Assembly: GCA_021613375.1 (NCBI GenBank)
Contig: CM038704.1
Coordinates: 37,198,162-37,262,161 of the forward strand
DNA from: Megaleporinus macrocephalus
Lineage: Eukaryota; Chordata; Actinopteri; Characiformes; Anostomidae
Length of the DNA: 64,000 bases
Reading direction: 5' to 3'
The notes beneath the pieces were generated by a model, which did not search any database, was not told where the DNA came from, and saw only the letters and a list, made by a program, of their open reading frames with translations. Made by a program: the position numbers and the translations under genes. This document shows positions 23,925 to 35,605 of the stretch, one piece after another; the first letter of the stretch is position 1; each line of letters opens with the position of its first letter.

Positions 23925-24240
23925 AATGTGAAGAAATGCATAACGAAAAACACATCCTATCATTAGAACAGTAAATAAGCATAAATGCAGTTTTAAGTAG
24001 CATAAATATCTTATTGTGAAAGAAGTAGATCATATCTTGTGCACCAGTTTGAAGAATAAAGTGTAGTTCCAGATTTCTTCTGGATGCCCCAGATATTGTG
24101 TGAATATATTCAGTTCCTTCAGCAGCAATCTTGATTTAGCTTAATGAAGTACTGAGTAGTCAAAGCAGGTATTAGATGATACCTGTAAATAATACTGAGT
24201 TGTTTCCAAGGAAAAGCTTGGAAAGGGTTAAACAAACACA
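23925..24240 (+). repeat. Dispersed repeat (family R4), copy 1
   Basis: Shares TCTAATGATTATAAA, ATCTTGTGCACCAGTTT, AGCAATCTTGATTTAGCT and TGTAAATAATACTG in order with 55025-55380. The class is unknown; it may be a decayed DNA transposon. Confidence 0.55.
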
Positions 24241-24816
24241 TTGAAATGTGTAAAACTACTACTTACTATCTTATTACTATTTGAATATTTAAAAATAAAG
24301 TGTATATGTTATGGCCAGATCAAAGGCAGAAACATGCAGATAAAAGAATGAGGCTCTGTTACAATGGGGTGTGATGAGGCAAGTGGTGCTGGCCATCACC
24401 AGAGCATACGGGAGTGTGAGGGGGACCTGCATGCTCTTACTGCCATACTTTAGCTGAAGGAACCAGCAAAGGGAGGCAGTAGGGATAGAGCTCTTCCTTA
24501 AGGTGGCCGTAAGGACCACGGTCAACTTGGGGGACAGTGTTAAGGGTATAGGAGGGCAGATGAAAGTATGTGCACATTGCTTCTGTAAATTAAGGCCTTA
24601 TGTTTTGTTATGTTATGTGTAGTTGCCGTTGCTCTTTTTGCTTCTAGTAAAAGCCTATCCTTTTTGGACGGTCCCCTTATAGGTTGCAATGGTTTCAACC
24701 AGGGGTGGGCCTGTTCTACAAGATGGAGAAAATCCTGGTAGAGGCTAGCGGTAGAGTCTGGGCCTTGAGCTTGGGGGTAGGTGAGATGCTGTTGAAAAGC
24801 TAGTCAAATGGGGAAG
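24241..24816. other. No gene seen
   Basis: Contains repeat-like text around 24600-24740 (TTTTTGGACGGTCCCC, CCAGGGGTGGGCC) that may be a transposon end, but no partner end was found. Confidence 0.35.
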
Positions 24817-24824
24817 TTCTATGG

Positions 24825-25373
24825 CAGAGGTCACTAATAGGCGGACCGCGGTCCGGGTCCAGACCCAGACGTTGTCCAATGTGTACCGAAACTGATAAAC
24901 TATTGAGAAGGATTTAGTGTTGACAGTGTTTATTGTAAGCAGCAGAACTTTTATTGTCTTTATGGTATACGGGCTTTGCAGCACAGTAAGCTCACAGACC
25001 AATCACGTGCGTAGTTAAATCACCAAACGCGCTCCTCAGCCAATCAGATCTGTGCAGATTTGGGAGTGCATAAACACTTTATGATGCTTTTTTTTTCAAA
25101 AGCATTTTAAATGTAGCCCTTTTTTTTACTTAAAGTGATGAAAAAAACATTTATTAATTCAGCATTTCAATTCAGCATTTAAACAGTAAATATACTGAAA
25201 TATACTGAACGGTATGTGTGATGTGTTGGTGTTTCAGTAGCTGATGGTATAAGATGCTGATACTAGGCTACTTCAGTAAATAGGATACACCACTGAATCA
25301 GAACACAAGTTAGAAATGATGACGGCCCAGACCTTGGCCTGAGGAAATCTCCCCTAGGTATTAAATACCCCTG
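24825..25373 (+). mobile_element. hAT-type non-autonomous element
   Basis: The left end CAGAGGTCACTAATAGGCGG with GGACCGCGGTCCGG is a known style of hAT terminus; the right end on the other strand reads CAGGGGTATTTAATACC. Flanks are TTCTATGG (24817-24824) and TTCTATAG (25374-25381), an 8-bp target duplication with one mismatch. The 549-bp body is AT-rich and non-coding. Confidence 0.65.
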
Positions 25374-25381
25374 TTCTATAG

Positions 25382-25930
25382 TCTTGCGACCAGGGACTCA
25401 TATTGCCTAGACTGACTGTAAGACAGGCCATTTTATTTTAAGTCCAGTTATTTCTTTTTCAGTATAGTTTCGTTTGAATATTTTTCAGTTTTGTTTGTAA
25501 TAAATTTCCATCACCGTTTCACCTTACCCCCGGGAGTATCTGTATTTTTCCATCAGCCCACCCTTTGTTTCAACTACGCCTCACACTACTCGGTGCCTTC
25601 GCGACCCCTTCACAGGAAATCGGCAAAGCATCGTCACATGGGAAAGTACAGAGACAAAGTTGAAAAAAGTCCAAATCTGCATCGGCTAAGAGATAACCAG
25701 GGCATATACCAATAGACATAGTCAGGAAGGAGAGCAAGAGTTCAAAACCAGAAGATCCAAAACAGAGTCCAATGTGCAAGGCAAAGCACGAAAACCGGAT
25801 AAACAGGCAAAGGTCAAAACCATGAAAAGGCAAAATAGAGGATATAACTGACCACTTTGTAAGGACAGGAATACCACAGCAATACTTGGCAAAGCTGAAC
25901 AGAAAATACATGGTATATAAAGTGAGGATG
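25382..25930. other. Repeat-like segment, unclassified
   Basis: 25440-25720 contains LTR-tail-like text (GTAATAAATTTCC, then TTCGCGACCCCTTCACA), and 25720-25920 is A-rich with short phrases repeated in other fish retroelements. No complete ends and no coding frame with recognisable domains. Probably retroelement debris. Confidence 0.3.
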
Positions 25931-25955
25931 ATGTGTGTGTGTGTGTGCACAACAA

Positions 25956-26042
<87 letters not shown>
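25931..26042. repeat. (TG)n followed by (TA)n microsatellite
   Basis: A TG run (about 25931-25948) precedes a pure TA tract at 25959-26042, the longest in the window. Confidence 0.95.
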
Positions 26043-26045
<3 letters not shown>

Positions 26046-26536
26046 GTTATACCACTATACCATGATTTTAAAATTAAATACAAAAAATGCAAATGCTGCA
26101 CCAAACATTGCACCCTTATGCTTGTTTAGGTTGGAGTGGAAAGTCTAATGGCTGACCACTACAATCTAGTGGTCAGAGGTTTAAGCACAACATAAAATGA
26201 ACCACTGTCTGACATCTTTGTATATTGGGGTCAACTGAATCCCACTGCAAGAAAAAAAAATTATCTCAGTGCAAGGCTGGAAAAAAGTCACATGGTGAGA
26301 CTGCACAGAACAGTGTGAAAACAGCTGCTATGGTAAAACTGATTTTAGCACTGAAGATTTTAAGCTGCAGAGTCAATACAGCAACGAGAAACACTGCTCT
26401 GTTTTCCACACATCGATCTCTCAGCGGTTATCATTCTGTCACGTAGGGTTGCCAGGTTTTTGGATTTCCTGATAAAATCAGGCTTGTGCAGTGCAGGTGG
26501 AAATTGGTTAAAAAAATTAAACGAACATTATTTTTA

Positions 26537-28036
26537 ATGTAATGGTTTAACATTAAAACCACCTCCTTATTTCTACATTATCTGCCCATTTTATCAGCTT
26601 CACTTACCATTAGGGGTGTGCTTAAAAAATTGATTTTTCGATTCAAATCGATCTTCATTTAAATACTCCGATATCGATTCGTATAAACCCGAGATCGATC
26701 TTTAAAATTAGCATTCCTGCCCCACCCCCTGCCCCCCCTTTTTCGTGCAATGAAGGCGCCCCAGAACTTGAAAGCAGATGTCTGGCTACATTTTGGATGA
26801 GAAACCATGACGGTATTCATGCTATTTTCCATGACAACACTGGGGGGGCCATCTTTGTGTACTTTGGGTTAGAACTTGCGCCCGCGAATACGTTAATACT
26901 AATCACAAGCAAAACGACAATAAACAAAGAACCTCTTCTTCCAAAGAAGAGGACCTGCGTCTGTGGCTGAAGGCGCTATATTTAAAACAACCACCCAAAA
27001 CCTCTGTATGTCTGCTCTCACCATTCTGTGGAGGAGAACCAGCATCAGAGCATCCTTATCCAGAGAAATGTCTCGCTTATGAAGCTCAGAGGAAGCAGAC
27101 TGGTGTTTGCAAGTTAAGTAACTGTTTTCTGATCACTGTCCACCACGCTAGGCTATCTAGGCTGTAGCTAACACCCACGCAGAGTGGCTCGGGCAGCTGA
27201 CTTGACTTGGGTTTAACCGGCTTTCAGAAATATAAACTCACCGTCTTTATGTAGGAGTACATGGCCGACCTTCCCACTATGCAGGTACTGATACGCTTCA
27301 CTACTTATATAGTTTTTCATTGCTGAACCATCTACACCTTCCGAGAGTACAAAATTATTAAACGTCGCCGTAGGTAATCTCAGACCACCCTTTCATATAA
27401 TCCACCCACTGAGTTATTAACCTTGGATGAGACAGTGTTGTCCCATTCGAAATTCTTATTGCTTGTCTGGTCTCCTCCCATGTAACTGTATTCATTTTAG
27501 TTAGCTGAGGTAAAGCTGTAACACAAAGGCGGAACAAACACACGCTTGAAAGTGGGTGTGGCGAAATACGGTGAATATAAACATATAAACACTAATGTTT
27601 TTAGTAATGGTAGGTTGAGTGTTCCATGTACATTTACCACATTAGTTCTCTGAAAATCTCTTTTCATATTCAAACAAAACATATTATTGTAACTGAAATA
27701 TCCCTAAATGAATCGATATTGAATTGAATAAAATCGAATTGGAAATCCAATTGAATCGGGACCTTGTGAATTGGGATCGAATCGATCCAGGAAATCAGCA
27801 ATACCCAGCCCTGCTTACCATATAGGAGCACTTTATACTTTACAGTTACAGACTGTAACTGTACATCTCTTTCTCTGGATACTTTGTTACCCTGTTCCTC
27901 AGTCTACACTACAGAACCACCACAGTGCAGGTATTATTTAGGTGGTGGATCGTTTTCAGCACCGCAGTGATACTGATGTGGTGTATTGTTAATGTGTGTT
28001 ATGCTGGTATGAGTGGATCAGGCACAGCAGTGCTTT
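26537..28036. mobile_element. Foldback element family R13, split by a hAT insertion
   Basis: 26537-26610 carries the TTAACATTAAAACCACC end and the TTTATCAGCTTCAC block. The family sequence resumes at 27814 with GACTGTAACTGTACATC and a GATACTTTGTTACCCTGTTC-type block, matching 10857 onward and 43795-44325. The interruption is exactly the hAT element at 26611-27813. The right part ends near a GGATCAGGCACAGCAGTG block. Confidence 0.65.
26611..27813 (+). mobile_element. 1.2-kb hAT-type non-autonomous element with perfect target duplication
   Basis: Bounded by identical CTTACCAT at 26603-26610 and 27814-27821. The left end is TAGGGGTGTGCTTAAAAAAT and the right end on the other strand is CAGGGCTGGGTATTGCTG. 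Subterminal ATCGATTCGA-type words on both sides (26638-26700 and 27710-27790) are inverted to each other. The middle has moderate GC with CCCCTGCCCCCC. No transposase domain is recognised in any frame. It inserted into an older R13 foldback copy. Confidence 0.85.
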
Positions 28037-29219
28037 TTCTTTGTTCCTAACATTGATACAAATAGATGTCATTTTGAAATGAGGCGTCTTTTTAAGATCG
28101 ACATCTATGAGAGATGGTGGGAAGATGGCAAGTGGTATGTGGATGATGTCTGTGCCACAAGCCTCTGGTTCTGCAGAAGGGCCTATGTACCAGGTGCTTG
28201 AACCTCTAGGCACCAAGGAGAACCCCGAGAGGCAGAAACAGCTACAAGAAACAGTGAGAGGATATTAGCTGGCACGAGAGATGGCAGGAGCACGACAACA
28301 GCCGTGAGTAATGTGAGGAGCCTCCCCGTCATCGACCCCTCTCCGCAGCTTAGCCACCTGGATCAAACGTCAGTGGCCTCGCTGCAGAGCCAGTAGTGGG
28401 ACCCAGGAGGCAGGAGGCACCATCCTCACGCCTCTCGCTGCTCTTGTCATCTTCCCACCATTTCTTGTGGCTGCTGATCCCTTCCTGCCATCTCTGGTGG
28501 CCTTTTGTTATGGTCAGATTACTTAAATTATTGGTCAAATATTCAATAGATTATTTCATTAATTATATAATCAATATATTAAAGTTACTTGTTAGTGAAC
28601 AATCAAACAATTTCTGTTTTTATCTGAAAGCTGCTTTTGATTAGAAGACTAAAAATATTCAGTGTAGTTTCATTAGTGCTGTGTGCTCTATGTCCAGCAC
28701 TGTATGTGTGTGCGGTGTGCACAGTTCAAGTGGTCACTTGACACCTCCGGTTTTCTGATTAAGTGAGAGAACAATCTTTTAGCACTTTATGATTTTATTC
28801 TCTATCCACTCTGATTAATGAGCTGCATGTGTTTATTTTGTCAACTCTAAAATAGGAAAGTCCCAGACTTCCCCTTTTACCACTCAGCTATGTTCTTTCT
28901 TTATCACATGTTCTCATGTTCTCTTCACTGTACTTCACACTTCACATCAATCAAAGGGTAAATTTGAGAAGGACAAGGAGAAGAAAGTGACCTTTAACCC
29001 AAATGTAGATGATCAGCCAAGACAATGCAAAAAAAGACATTTTGGCAAGTAAAACATTCTTACTTCAGGCAATAAAGTAAAATTTCTAAAGTGTAGCGTG
29101 TTGCAGGTATGCTATAGGATTATGTACTTTGTTTCAAGATGTCTAGTTTAAATTAATAAATTTCTACTGGAAGATTATTTGACTGAAGAAGCATGCTTTA
29201 AACATGCAAAGGTAAAATA
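28037..29219. other. No gene seen; inverted minisatellite-like pieces at 28240-28510
   Basis: 28240-28330 (ACAAGAAACAGTGAGAGGAT-type units) and 28425-28510 (CACCATTTCTTGTGGCTGC-type units) resemble, in opposite orientations, the 17.5-kb minisatellite. The rest shows nothing recognised. Confidence 0.4.
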
Positions 29220-29229
29220 TAAAATATTT

Positions 29230-29542
29230 TCATCCATCAATTATCTGCCGCTTAATCCTGCTAGTCGGGGTCACGGGGAGGCTGGAGCCAATCCCAGCGT
29301 CATCGGGCAAAGGCGGGGTACACCATGAACAGCTCGCCAGTCCATCGCATGGCCAACACTCACGCACTCACACCTACGGGCAATTTAGAGTGACCAATCA
29401 ACCCAATATGCATGTCTTTGGATGAAACCGGAGGAAACCCACTCAAGCACGGAGAGAATGGAGAACGGCCCGGACCGGGAATCCAACACGGATCGTCTTG
29501 CTGTGAGGCGACAGTGCTAACCACTACACCACCGTGCCGCCC
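29230..29542 (-). mobile_element. tRNA-derived SINE, copy 2, with target duplication
   Basis: Minus-strand head GGGCGGCACGGTGGTGTAG with an A box identical to copy 1 (13136-13449); the B box is mutated (GTTGGATTCC). Flanked by TAAAATATTT at 29220-29229 and 29543-29552, a perfect 10-base target duplication. The body includes the GGTACACCATGAACAGC block. Confidence 0.85.
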
Positions 29543-29552
29543 TAAAATATTT

Positions 29553-30540
29553 CATTTAATATCATTAGTAAAAACTAGTTGACAAAATGTTTGATTTATC
29601 AAGATCGTATTCGTAGTGCACAGCATTTGGGCTAATGTAGTAAACACATAATGGAAGCTTTTACCCCACCAATGAGCAAGTTGCTAAATGCAGGCAAAAT
29701 GTCATCACACCTGTTTAAACCATGTGTTTGATCACTATCACTGTGTGTTTAATCTTTACTTTCTTATGTGGTTTCTGACAGTGTATGACCTTCTACCTGT
29801 TATTATTTATAAGACAAATTCAAATGAACTTCACTGAATATATTAACAACACACGCTATAACACAACAGCGCTAACTGCTAAAATAGAGCTTGGCACACT
29901 TTCCTTATCCTTACGTTCGCCATTTTTTTGAAAGCCCAAAAAGTGGTTCCTATCACCACTACTGTGCACAATTCTGATTCTCAAGAATGCATTTCACACT
30001 AAATCAGTATTGGTGCTGGACATTTTTCCAGGGTTGGCAAAGGTGTGGCAGGGAGTTTCAGCAGGGTGCTTGGGTGAATGTGTAAGCACAGTGTTTGGGG
30101 TGAATACTTGCAAAACATGAATGGAAAAGTGCAAACGGTAGTGGAAGAGTGATAAAGAGTTGTTCTGCCAATCAGTGATCGCTAATTCACTCTCAATGAT
30201 ATTGATATTGACATCAAATCTTCTTCAGTATAATGTTGATTTTGTGTTTATGGGCTAAACGTTGAGAAGTTGATATGTGAAAAGTACAACAATGTCTGAG
30301 CACACTAAAAAAATATTTCATCAGAGTTTGGATCAGTAGAATTCCGGGGCGTGCTGTGGCCTGCTACGTTGAAAAGCCTTGCGTTAACAAAAGGATAGGC
30401 TTAAATAACACTGATAAATCCCTTCCTCAACATATTTCCTAATCGGCCTCCAGGCCAGAGGGTGGAAACCACCTCCAGAACTTTTTTTTTATACATTAGC
30501 TTCTTTCAAATTATTCCACAAGCCTTCCTCAATGGCGGTC
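29553..30540. other. No gene seen
   Basis: Mixed sequence. GTGGTTCCTATCACCACTAC (29943-29962) belongs to the short dispersed family also seen at 40.5, 48.5 and 54.8 kb. Confidence 0.4.
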
Positions 30541-30560
30541 GCTGAGTCACTGCGTGGAAG

Positions 30561-30608
30561 AGAGAGAGAGATAGAGAACGAGAAAGAGAGAGAAAGAAAG
30601 AGAGGGAG
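30561..30608. repeat. GA-rich microsatellite
   Basis: About 50 bases of AGAGAGAG with AT and AAG interruptions, directly left of the candidate conserved element. Confidence 0.85.
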
Positions 30609-30614
30609 AGTCAG

Positions 30615-30840
30615 ATTCCTTTAGTCACGGCCACGGGCTAAACGCAGCGCCACCGTAATCTGGGCTGTCAGTAATTAAGCGGGGGATAAATGGGCATGGC
30701 TGTGCTAGTAGGCTAAACTTTGATCAAGGCGCTGCTGTGAAATGAGGGCGACTTGAGAGACGCACTGCCGTTTTCCAACGGCGCTTCGCGAAATCAATCC
30801 GCGGCCCTGTGAAGGGTAATTATCATGAAGTGGGTGGCAT
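30615..30840. promoter_or_regulatory. Candidate conserved regulatory element (TCF/LEF, homeobox sites)
   Basis: This ~225-base segment stands out by balanced composition, CpG content and lack of repeats. It holds AACTTTGATCAAGG (a near-perfect TCF/LEF site in both orientations), AGTAATTAAGC and GGGTAATTATCA (homeobox-type TAATTA cores), and TCCGCGG. It lies about 1.5 kb upstream of the putative first exon of the Thy-1-like gene. The role is inferred from motif content only. Confidence 0.35.
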
Positions 30841-32303
30841 AGTTAGACGCACACATACATGAGCACACACACACATTTTCCAAGCAATTCCAACTCTTTG
30901 CTGTCAATTTACCTCCCACAGTCTTTTAAGATTTTTTTTTAAACCAAACGCAGTAAAGCAGCCGCACGTTAAATCTGACACAGAATGTGTTTATTTAGTG
31001 CTTTAAACTGTTCTACATAGAAGGTATATGATTTTGGTCGGGGTGAAAAATGCCCACATGTGGTTTTACATGCTCATGTACACCCTATGATTTGGTCCTA
31101 GATTGAAACACGCTTCTATTTACTATTTATTTAGTTATACTAGTAACTTGGAGCTTGTCAGTAGCTGATGTTAACTATACGAGCTACTTGTTTTTGATCT
31201 CTAAGTCAGCACAGTGTAAATTAAAGTTGTTACTCACTGTGAAACTTTCACTTTAAGATGATCTGCTTCAACCAGTGAACAGTGATAGAATCACACAGCA
31301 TGGTTGCTACTTGCAGGTTACTGTTGGGGTTGTGATGCTAATAAAGATGAAACTGCGTCTCTTTAGGGTTAAACACTGCATGAAGCCACTGCAAGGTTTG
31401 AGAAACTGTGCAGACTTTGAATTAAAGTTGTCAGAGATCTTGTTTTGCGATTTTTACCATATATGATTTATCTACATAGATCACTATTTTAATTGCTGGC
31501 ACTCTGTTGTTGTGTTGGAGGCATAAACATTAACGAGTGACAGTTTAGGATTTCGGAATCAACTTGTTTTACCCACCCTAAATGCAGGACTTGTTTTTGA
31601 AGAAGGAAAACAGAGTTTGAAGCTCATGTGTTAGGTGGTACATACTGAACTGAACCATATATATTCTTATTTAAATATGACAATGTAGAGTTTTACATGC
31701 TGTGGCACCTTTAAGATAGCAGTGGCTAAAACTAGGATATAAAGAATCTGATTACTTGTTTTGATATGGAACTGTTTTATATGACTCCTCTTCTACTTAC
31801 AGTCTACTTGCAGTCTTATAATTTTACAATGCATTTTATAATTTTTATTTGTCATGTAATAATCTTTATTTTTTACATTAGTGTGATGCACTTTTATGTT
31901 TGTTGCTGCCTTCCTCACCTTCCCTATTGTTCTTACCACTCTTCTAACCCCCCTGACCATGTTATTAAAGGGTCATTTAACTATGTGGCTGGTTTGAACC
32001 AGATTGTTTGGACAGAGAAAATAGGGTTAAAGCAACACGTTTCCCTTACGACTAAGTTTGGGCATCTCAGATTTAACCGAAATCTGAAACTTCACCTGAA
32101 AAAAAGCCAAACAAGTGTGCATGTGGGCATACTGGCAAAGCCTGCCTGCTAGAAGTTCTTCTACTGAACACTAACAGCATTCAGATCTCAATACATTATC
32201 AGCAAACAGAGCATTTCAGGTCAGGCATGTCAAGTTACAGCTCGCCTGCAGGTGTAAAGAATGAAAAATTTAAAATTTGTGCAAGTCCTTTCACTTTTTT
32301 TAA
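30841..32303. other. Upstream flank of the Thy-1-like gene
   Basis: No coding exon is supported; a 128-codon frame at 31766-32152 has no domain or splice context. The segment GAAACTTTCACTTT (31241-31254) reads AAAGTGAAAGTTTC on the minus strand, an IRF/PRDI-like site about 1.1 kb from the putative first exon. Confidence 0.4.
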
Positions 32304-32313
32304 CCCCGCCCCC
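32304..32313 (+). promoter_or_regulatory. GC box near the Thy-1-like gene start
   Basis: CCCCGCCCCC is a consensus Sp1/KLF site in otherwise AT-rich DNA, about 35-50 bases before the estimated transcription start. No strong TATA box is seen (GTAAAAGG at 32355 is weak), which fits an Sp1-driven promoter. Confidence 0.45.
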
Positions 32314-32339
32314 TTATCCTCTTTCTCAGGTGCGGGCAG

Positions 32340-32515
32340 GTATGAAACACACCTGTAAAAGGGCGCACAGGATCCACACTGAGTAAATTTCCATAAGGAG
32401 CCTGTTCTTCTCATGGCTGATGATTAACCCATCCAAGGAAGACTGAAGGAACTCTTTCTGGAGCACGGATTGATCGAGAAACCACGGGGAGACCTTCTGC
32501 CTCCACTACAGCCTG
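32340..32515 (+). other. Putative non-coding exon 1 of the Thy-1-like gene
   Basis: The segment ends CAGCCTG before GTGAGTGG, a strong donor (GT at 32516-32517). The next coding-gene acceptor is TTTTCATTTTCAG at 33491-33503. The short ATG frame inside (from 32414) closes quickly, so the exon would be 5' untranslated, as is exon 1 of mammalian Thy-1. The 5' end is a guess based on the GC box. Confidence 0.5.
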
Positions 32516-33529
32516 GTGAGTGGAGATTTACAGATCAAGCACGAGAGTTGCAGCACTAATATTGAAATATTGAGTAAGTACAGGACTGATTACAACAGAA
32601 AGATTTTACTTGCAAGGCACAATCATGATTCGCACAAATTTAAATGGAGAGCAATTAATATAGAATTGATGACGGTGATGTGGTTTCATGCTGAGAAAAC
32701 AAAGATCGGTAACAAGCAGCATCTGAGCTTTAACAGTGTAGATGAATGAGGGCTCACGGTATGGCTTTTTAAATTAATGTGTATGCGCTGAAAATAAGAT
32801 CTTGGCAAGTACATTCATTTTATATGCAGTTGACATATTGATATATCTCATATTTTGAGATGCTGTAAGCTTATTGTTAGATTACTTCTAGTCATGTTGT
32901 CTTGTTTTAAGTGATTTTTGTAATCCACATGATCTCACTGTACTGGCAGATACATTGCCTTGTTTCAAGCATAAGCAAAATCCTCTGCCAGTATAACAAA
33001 AATTTTAAAATGAGAAATATAAGATGTATCAACTAAACATAAGATCATTTCACTTACCAAGATATCAAGTTTTAAACCGTGAACCCATAGGGTAGTGTTA
33101 TTGAGAAGTGGTTCTCTATTATTTAACACCCTTTAACGTTAAGGCCGAAAAGCTATTATTTCTTGCTTTTATTCCACTCTGCTTCATCATTAAGAAGGGG
33201 TCACATTTATTTTGAAGTGCAAACAGCAGCCTGGTATCGCTGCTCTGCTGAATCAAATTCATAATAAGCATTTTCATCTTGATGAATGATGTCCTGACTG
33301 TTCAGACACTCATGCAGTAATTCAACAATAAAGGCAGCATAGAGAAAGCTCCAATTCCACATACTCATTTATGAGGGCTAACTTAGTCATGCACGTTCAA
33401 CAACTGCTTTGGGGGGAATCAGTTAAAACAGTTAAAAACTAACATGTGAATTGAAGTAAATAGGCTATCTGCTTAAGCTAAACTAATGTATTTTCATTTT
33501 CAGTTCTGTGTGATTGGAAAACCATAATC

Positions 33530-35605
33530 ATGCAGTCTTCTGCTCTCTTCCTCACGGTGGTCTTCTCTGCAGTAAGTGGGGGTAAGTGCTCTTATCATTA
33601 AAAATGGACAATGCTACTGCTTTTGATTTTAACACAGTGATGAGTAATATCAAGGCCAAGACCCATAAAAATACTTTTAAAAGTCCTCTAAAACGTCTTC
33701 TGTAAGTATTTGCACCAGCCTTACAGCTGCACTATGTAATTTTGCTAAAATTGCAGTAAAAGCAGTATTACTGAGCCAGGAGAAAGAAAACAGGCTAATA
33801 CGTTATGTGTACGCACTCTTGTAAGCCTAAAATAATTATTTTTAAAAATAAATAAATAAAAAATCTTGTTCAGACCATGTAAGACAACTCAATGCTTAGG
33901 TCTCAACTGCAAGAGTAACATTATACTGATACACAATATTAACAATACACCATAAAATAGAAGATAGTAGGGCTTGCACCATGCAAGAGTTTTTAAAATT
34001 GACACTTATGTGATGAAAACCGAGTCACAAACTTTAAAGGGTCCAACTAACGTGCATGCTAGGTGCCATTGCTAACATTCTTGTCAGAGGCAGATGTCCA
34101 GATAGCGATGCAATGTTCAAGGATTATAGGATGTTATGCTCTTTCTTCGACCACACGTGATTTTTCATTGTACTTTATTATCTGATCTTTAAGAGTTGTA
34201 GATTGGCTGAGAAATAGTAGAACTCCACAGTTCAGTAAAGCGTGAAAGCCATAGACACAGACCCTGAAATCATCAGGCTCCTCACCCGTTGTCATCTCTG
34301 AGGAGGCCATGTCGATAAAGTCTTCATCATGTCATCAGCGACTAGTCGGCAAGTCAACTCATCTGTGCAGCCTTTAGTAGATAAATCATTCACATCCTCA
34401 GGAGAAGGGGAAGGGGGTCTGAAGAACAACTCACAACACAAAATGTGCTTCCACACATTAGAGAGGTCTCTACATCCTCAAAACATACACAGATGTTAAT
34501 GAAATATGATGCTACTCAATAAATATTGGATGCTTTGAGAAATCTAATTCATAGACTTTGGCAATATACCTGTACATAACTGCCCTACACATTTATTTGC
34601 CATGCAATGCACATTTTATTAAAACTAACAGATCTTCAGTTCTGACTGACGTTGTTAAGCAGCTGTTTTTCTGTAAACCTTTTTAACTTTTCAATTTGTA
34701 TGTTTCTCCTTAGGTTCAAGTCATGTGATGGTCAAAACAGAGGAGGCTGTTGAATCACATTGCCAAAAGGATGTCACTCTCTTGTGTAACATCTCCACCA
34801 CACACGCTCATTTGGACATTGTGAGGATGTTCTGGATGGGCCCCTCTCTGGATAAACTCTGTAGTGCTCTGAATCCAGAAACGGATGGTCGCTTCCGCTG
34901 CCACTACACGTCTCAGACGCAGCTAGCGCTGACTGTTGTGAAGCCCAAAAAAGGCGATGAAGGAGAGTACGTCTGTAAACTCTTCACAAACCATGGTCAT
35001 GCCAGGGCCAACACCACCCTGATTGTCCAAGGTGGGTATTCCTAGCTCTCACAGTCAGGGCACAAGAAAAGAATGAGACTGTAGGATATAAATTGTTGCT
35101 CCCAGTAAAGAGAAAATTAAAGTAATGATAAAAGAAGGGTGTTCTGAAGTTGTGGTTCTTAAAGTGGTGTGGGGAACGTGCATTTGATCGAATTATGCTA
35201 TAATTATACCAATTATGCTGCAAAAACAAGGATCCTGGAGAGAGAAAAGATTTTAGGTCTATTTGAATACATGACTGACACTGTTATAAACGTGTTTCAA
35301 GATTATTTTACTTTTTTTAGACATTTTTACTTGCTTTTAGTTCAAAGGTTCTCATTATATTGATAAAATATAAGGAAATTTTATAAGGAAATTTTGCTTA
35401 TCATTTGAAAATAATTGTTGTTAAAACCAATCGATCTAAAGTTTTACGTTCTCTCTCTCTCTCTGCAGAGCTCTGTTCCAGAACCAACCCTGATGTTGAA
35501 GTCAGCGCCGACTACAGCAGAAATGGAAACCAAGCCAGCGCTTTACAAAGCAAATGGACATCTTTGGTGCTTTTACTTGCAGCACTTTTGCTCGCTCTTA
35601 AATAA
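33530..35605 (+). CDS. thy1: Thy-1 (CD90)-like GPI-anchored Ig-domain surface protein
   Basis: Coding exons are 33530-33581, 34714-35031 and 35469-35605, all phase-1 junctions with GT-AG sites; exon 2 begins at 33504 with 26 untranslated bases. The joined frame is 507 bases (168 residues; human Thy-1 is 161). Residues 1-18 form a signal peptide. One V-type Ig domain follows: Cys42 and Cys105 in the classic DEGEYVC motif (99-105), Trp58 in the core, and N-glycosylation sites at Asn43 and Asn117. A second pair, Cys34 and Cys126, one in the Ig exon and one in the last exon, mirrors the extra Thy-1 disulfide. Residues 153-168 are a short hydrophobic tail with no cytoplasmic part, as for a GPI signal; Asn142-Asn144 or Ser147 could be the attachment site. 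The layout (signal exon, Ig exon, tail exon) is that of Thy-1. Cys67 and Cys80 are extra. Known role of Thy-1: adhesion and signalling on neurons, fibroblasts and lymphoid cells. Another GPI-anchored Ig protein remains possible. Confidence 0.75.
34130..34400 (+). repeat. Intronic dispersed repeat (family R18)
   Basis: Lies in the intron between the signal and Ig exons. Blocks such as TATCTGATCTTTAAG, GAACTCCACAG and TCCTCACCCGTTGTC recur in the same order at 53575-53800. Class unknown. Confidence 0.5.

Noticed and set aside
31766..32152. 128-codon + frame upstream of the Thy-1-like gene
   Set aside because: Hydrophobic AT-driven composition, no domain, no splice support; not joined to the gene.
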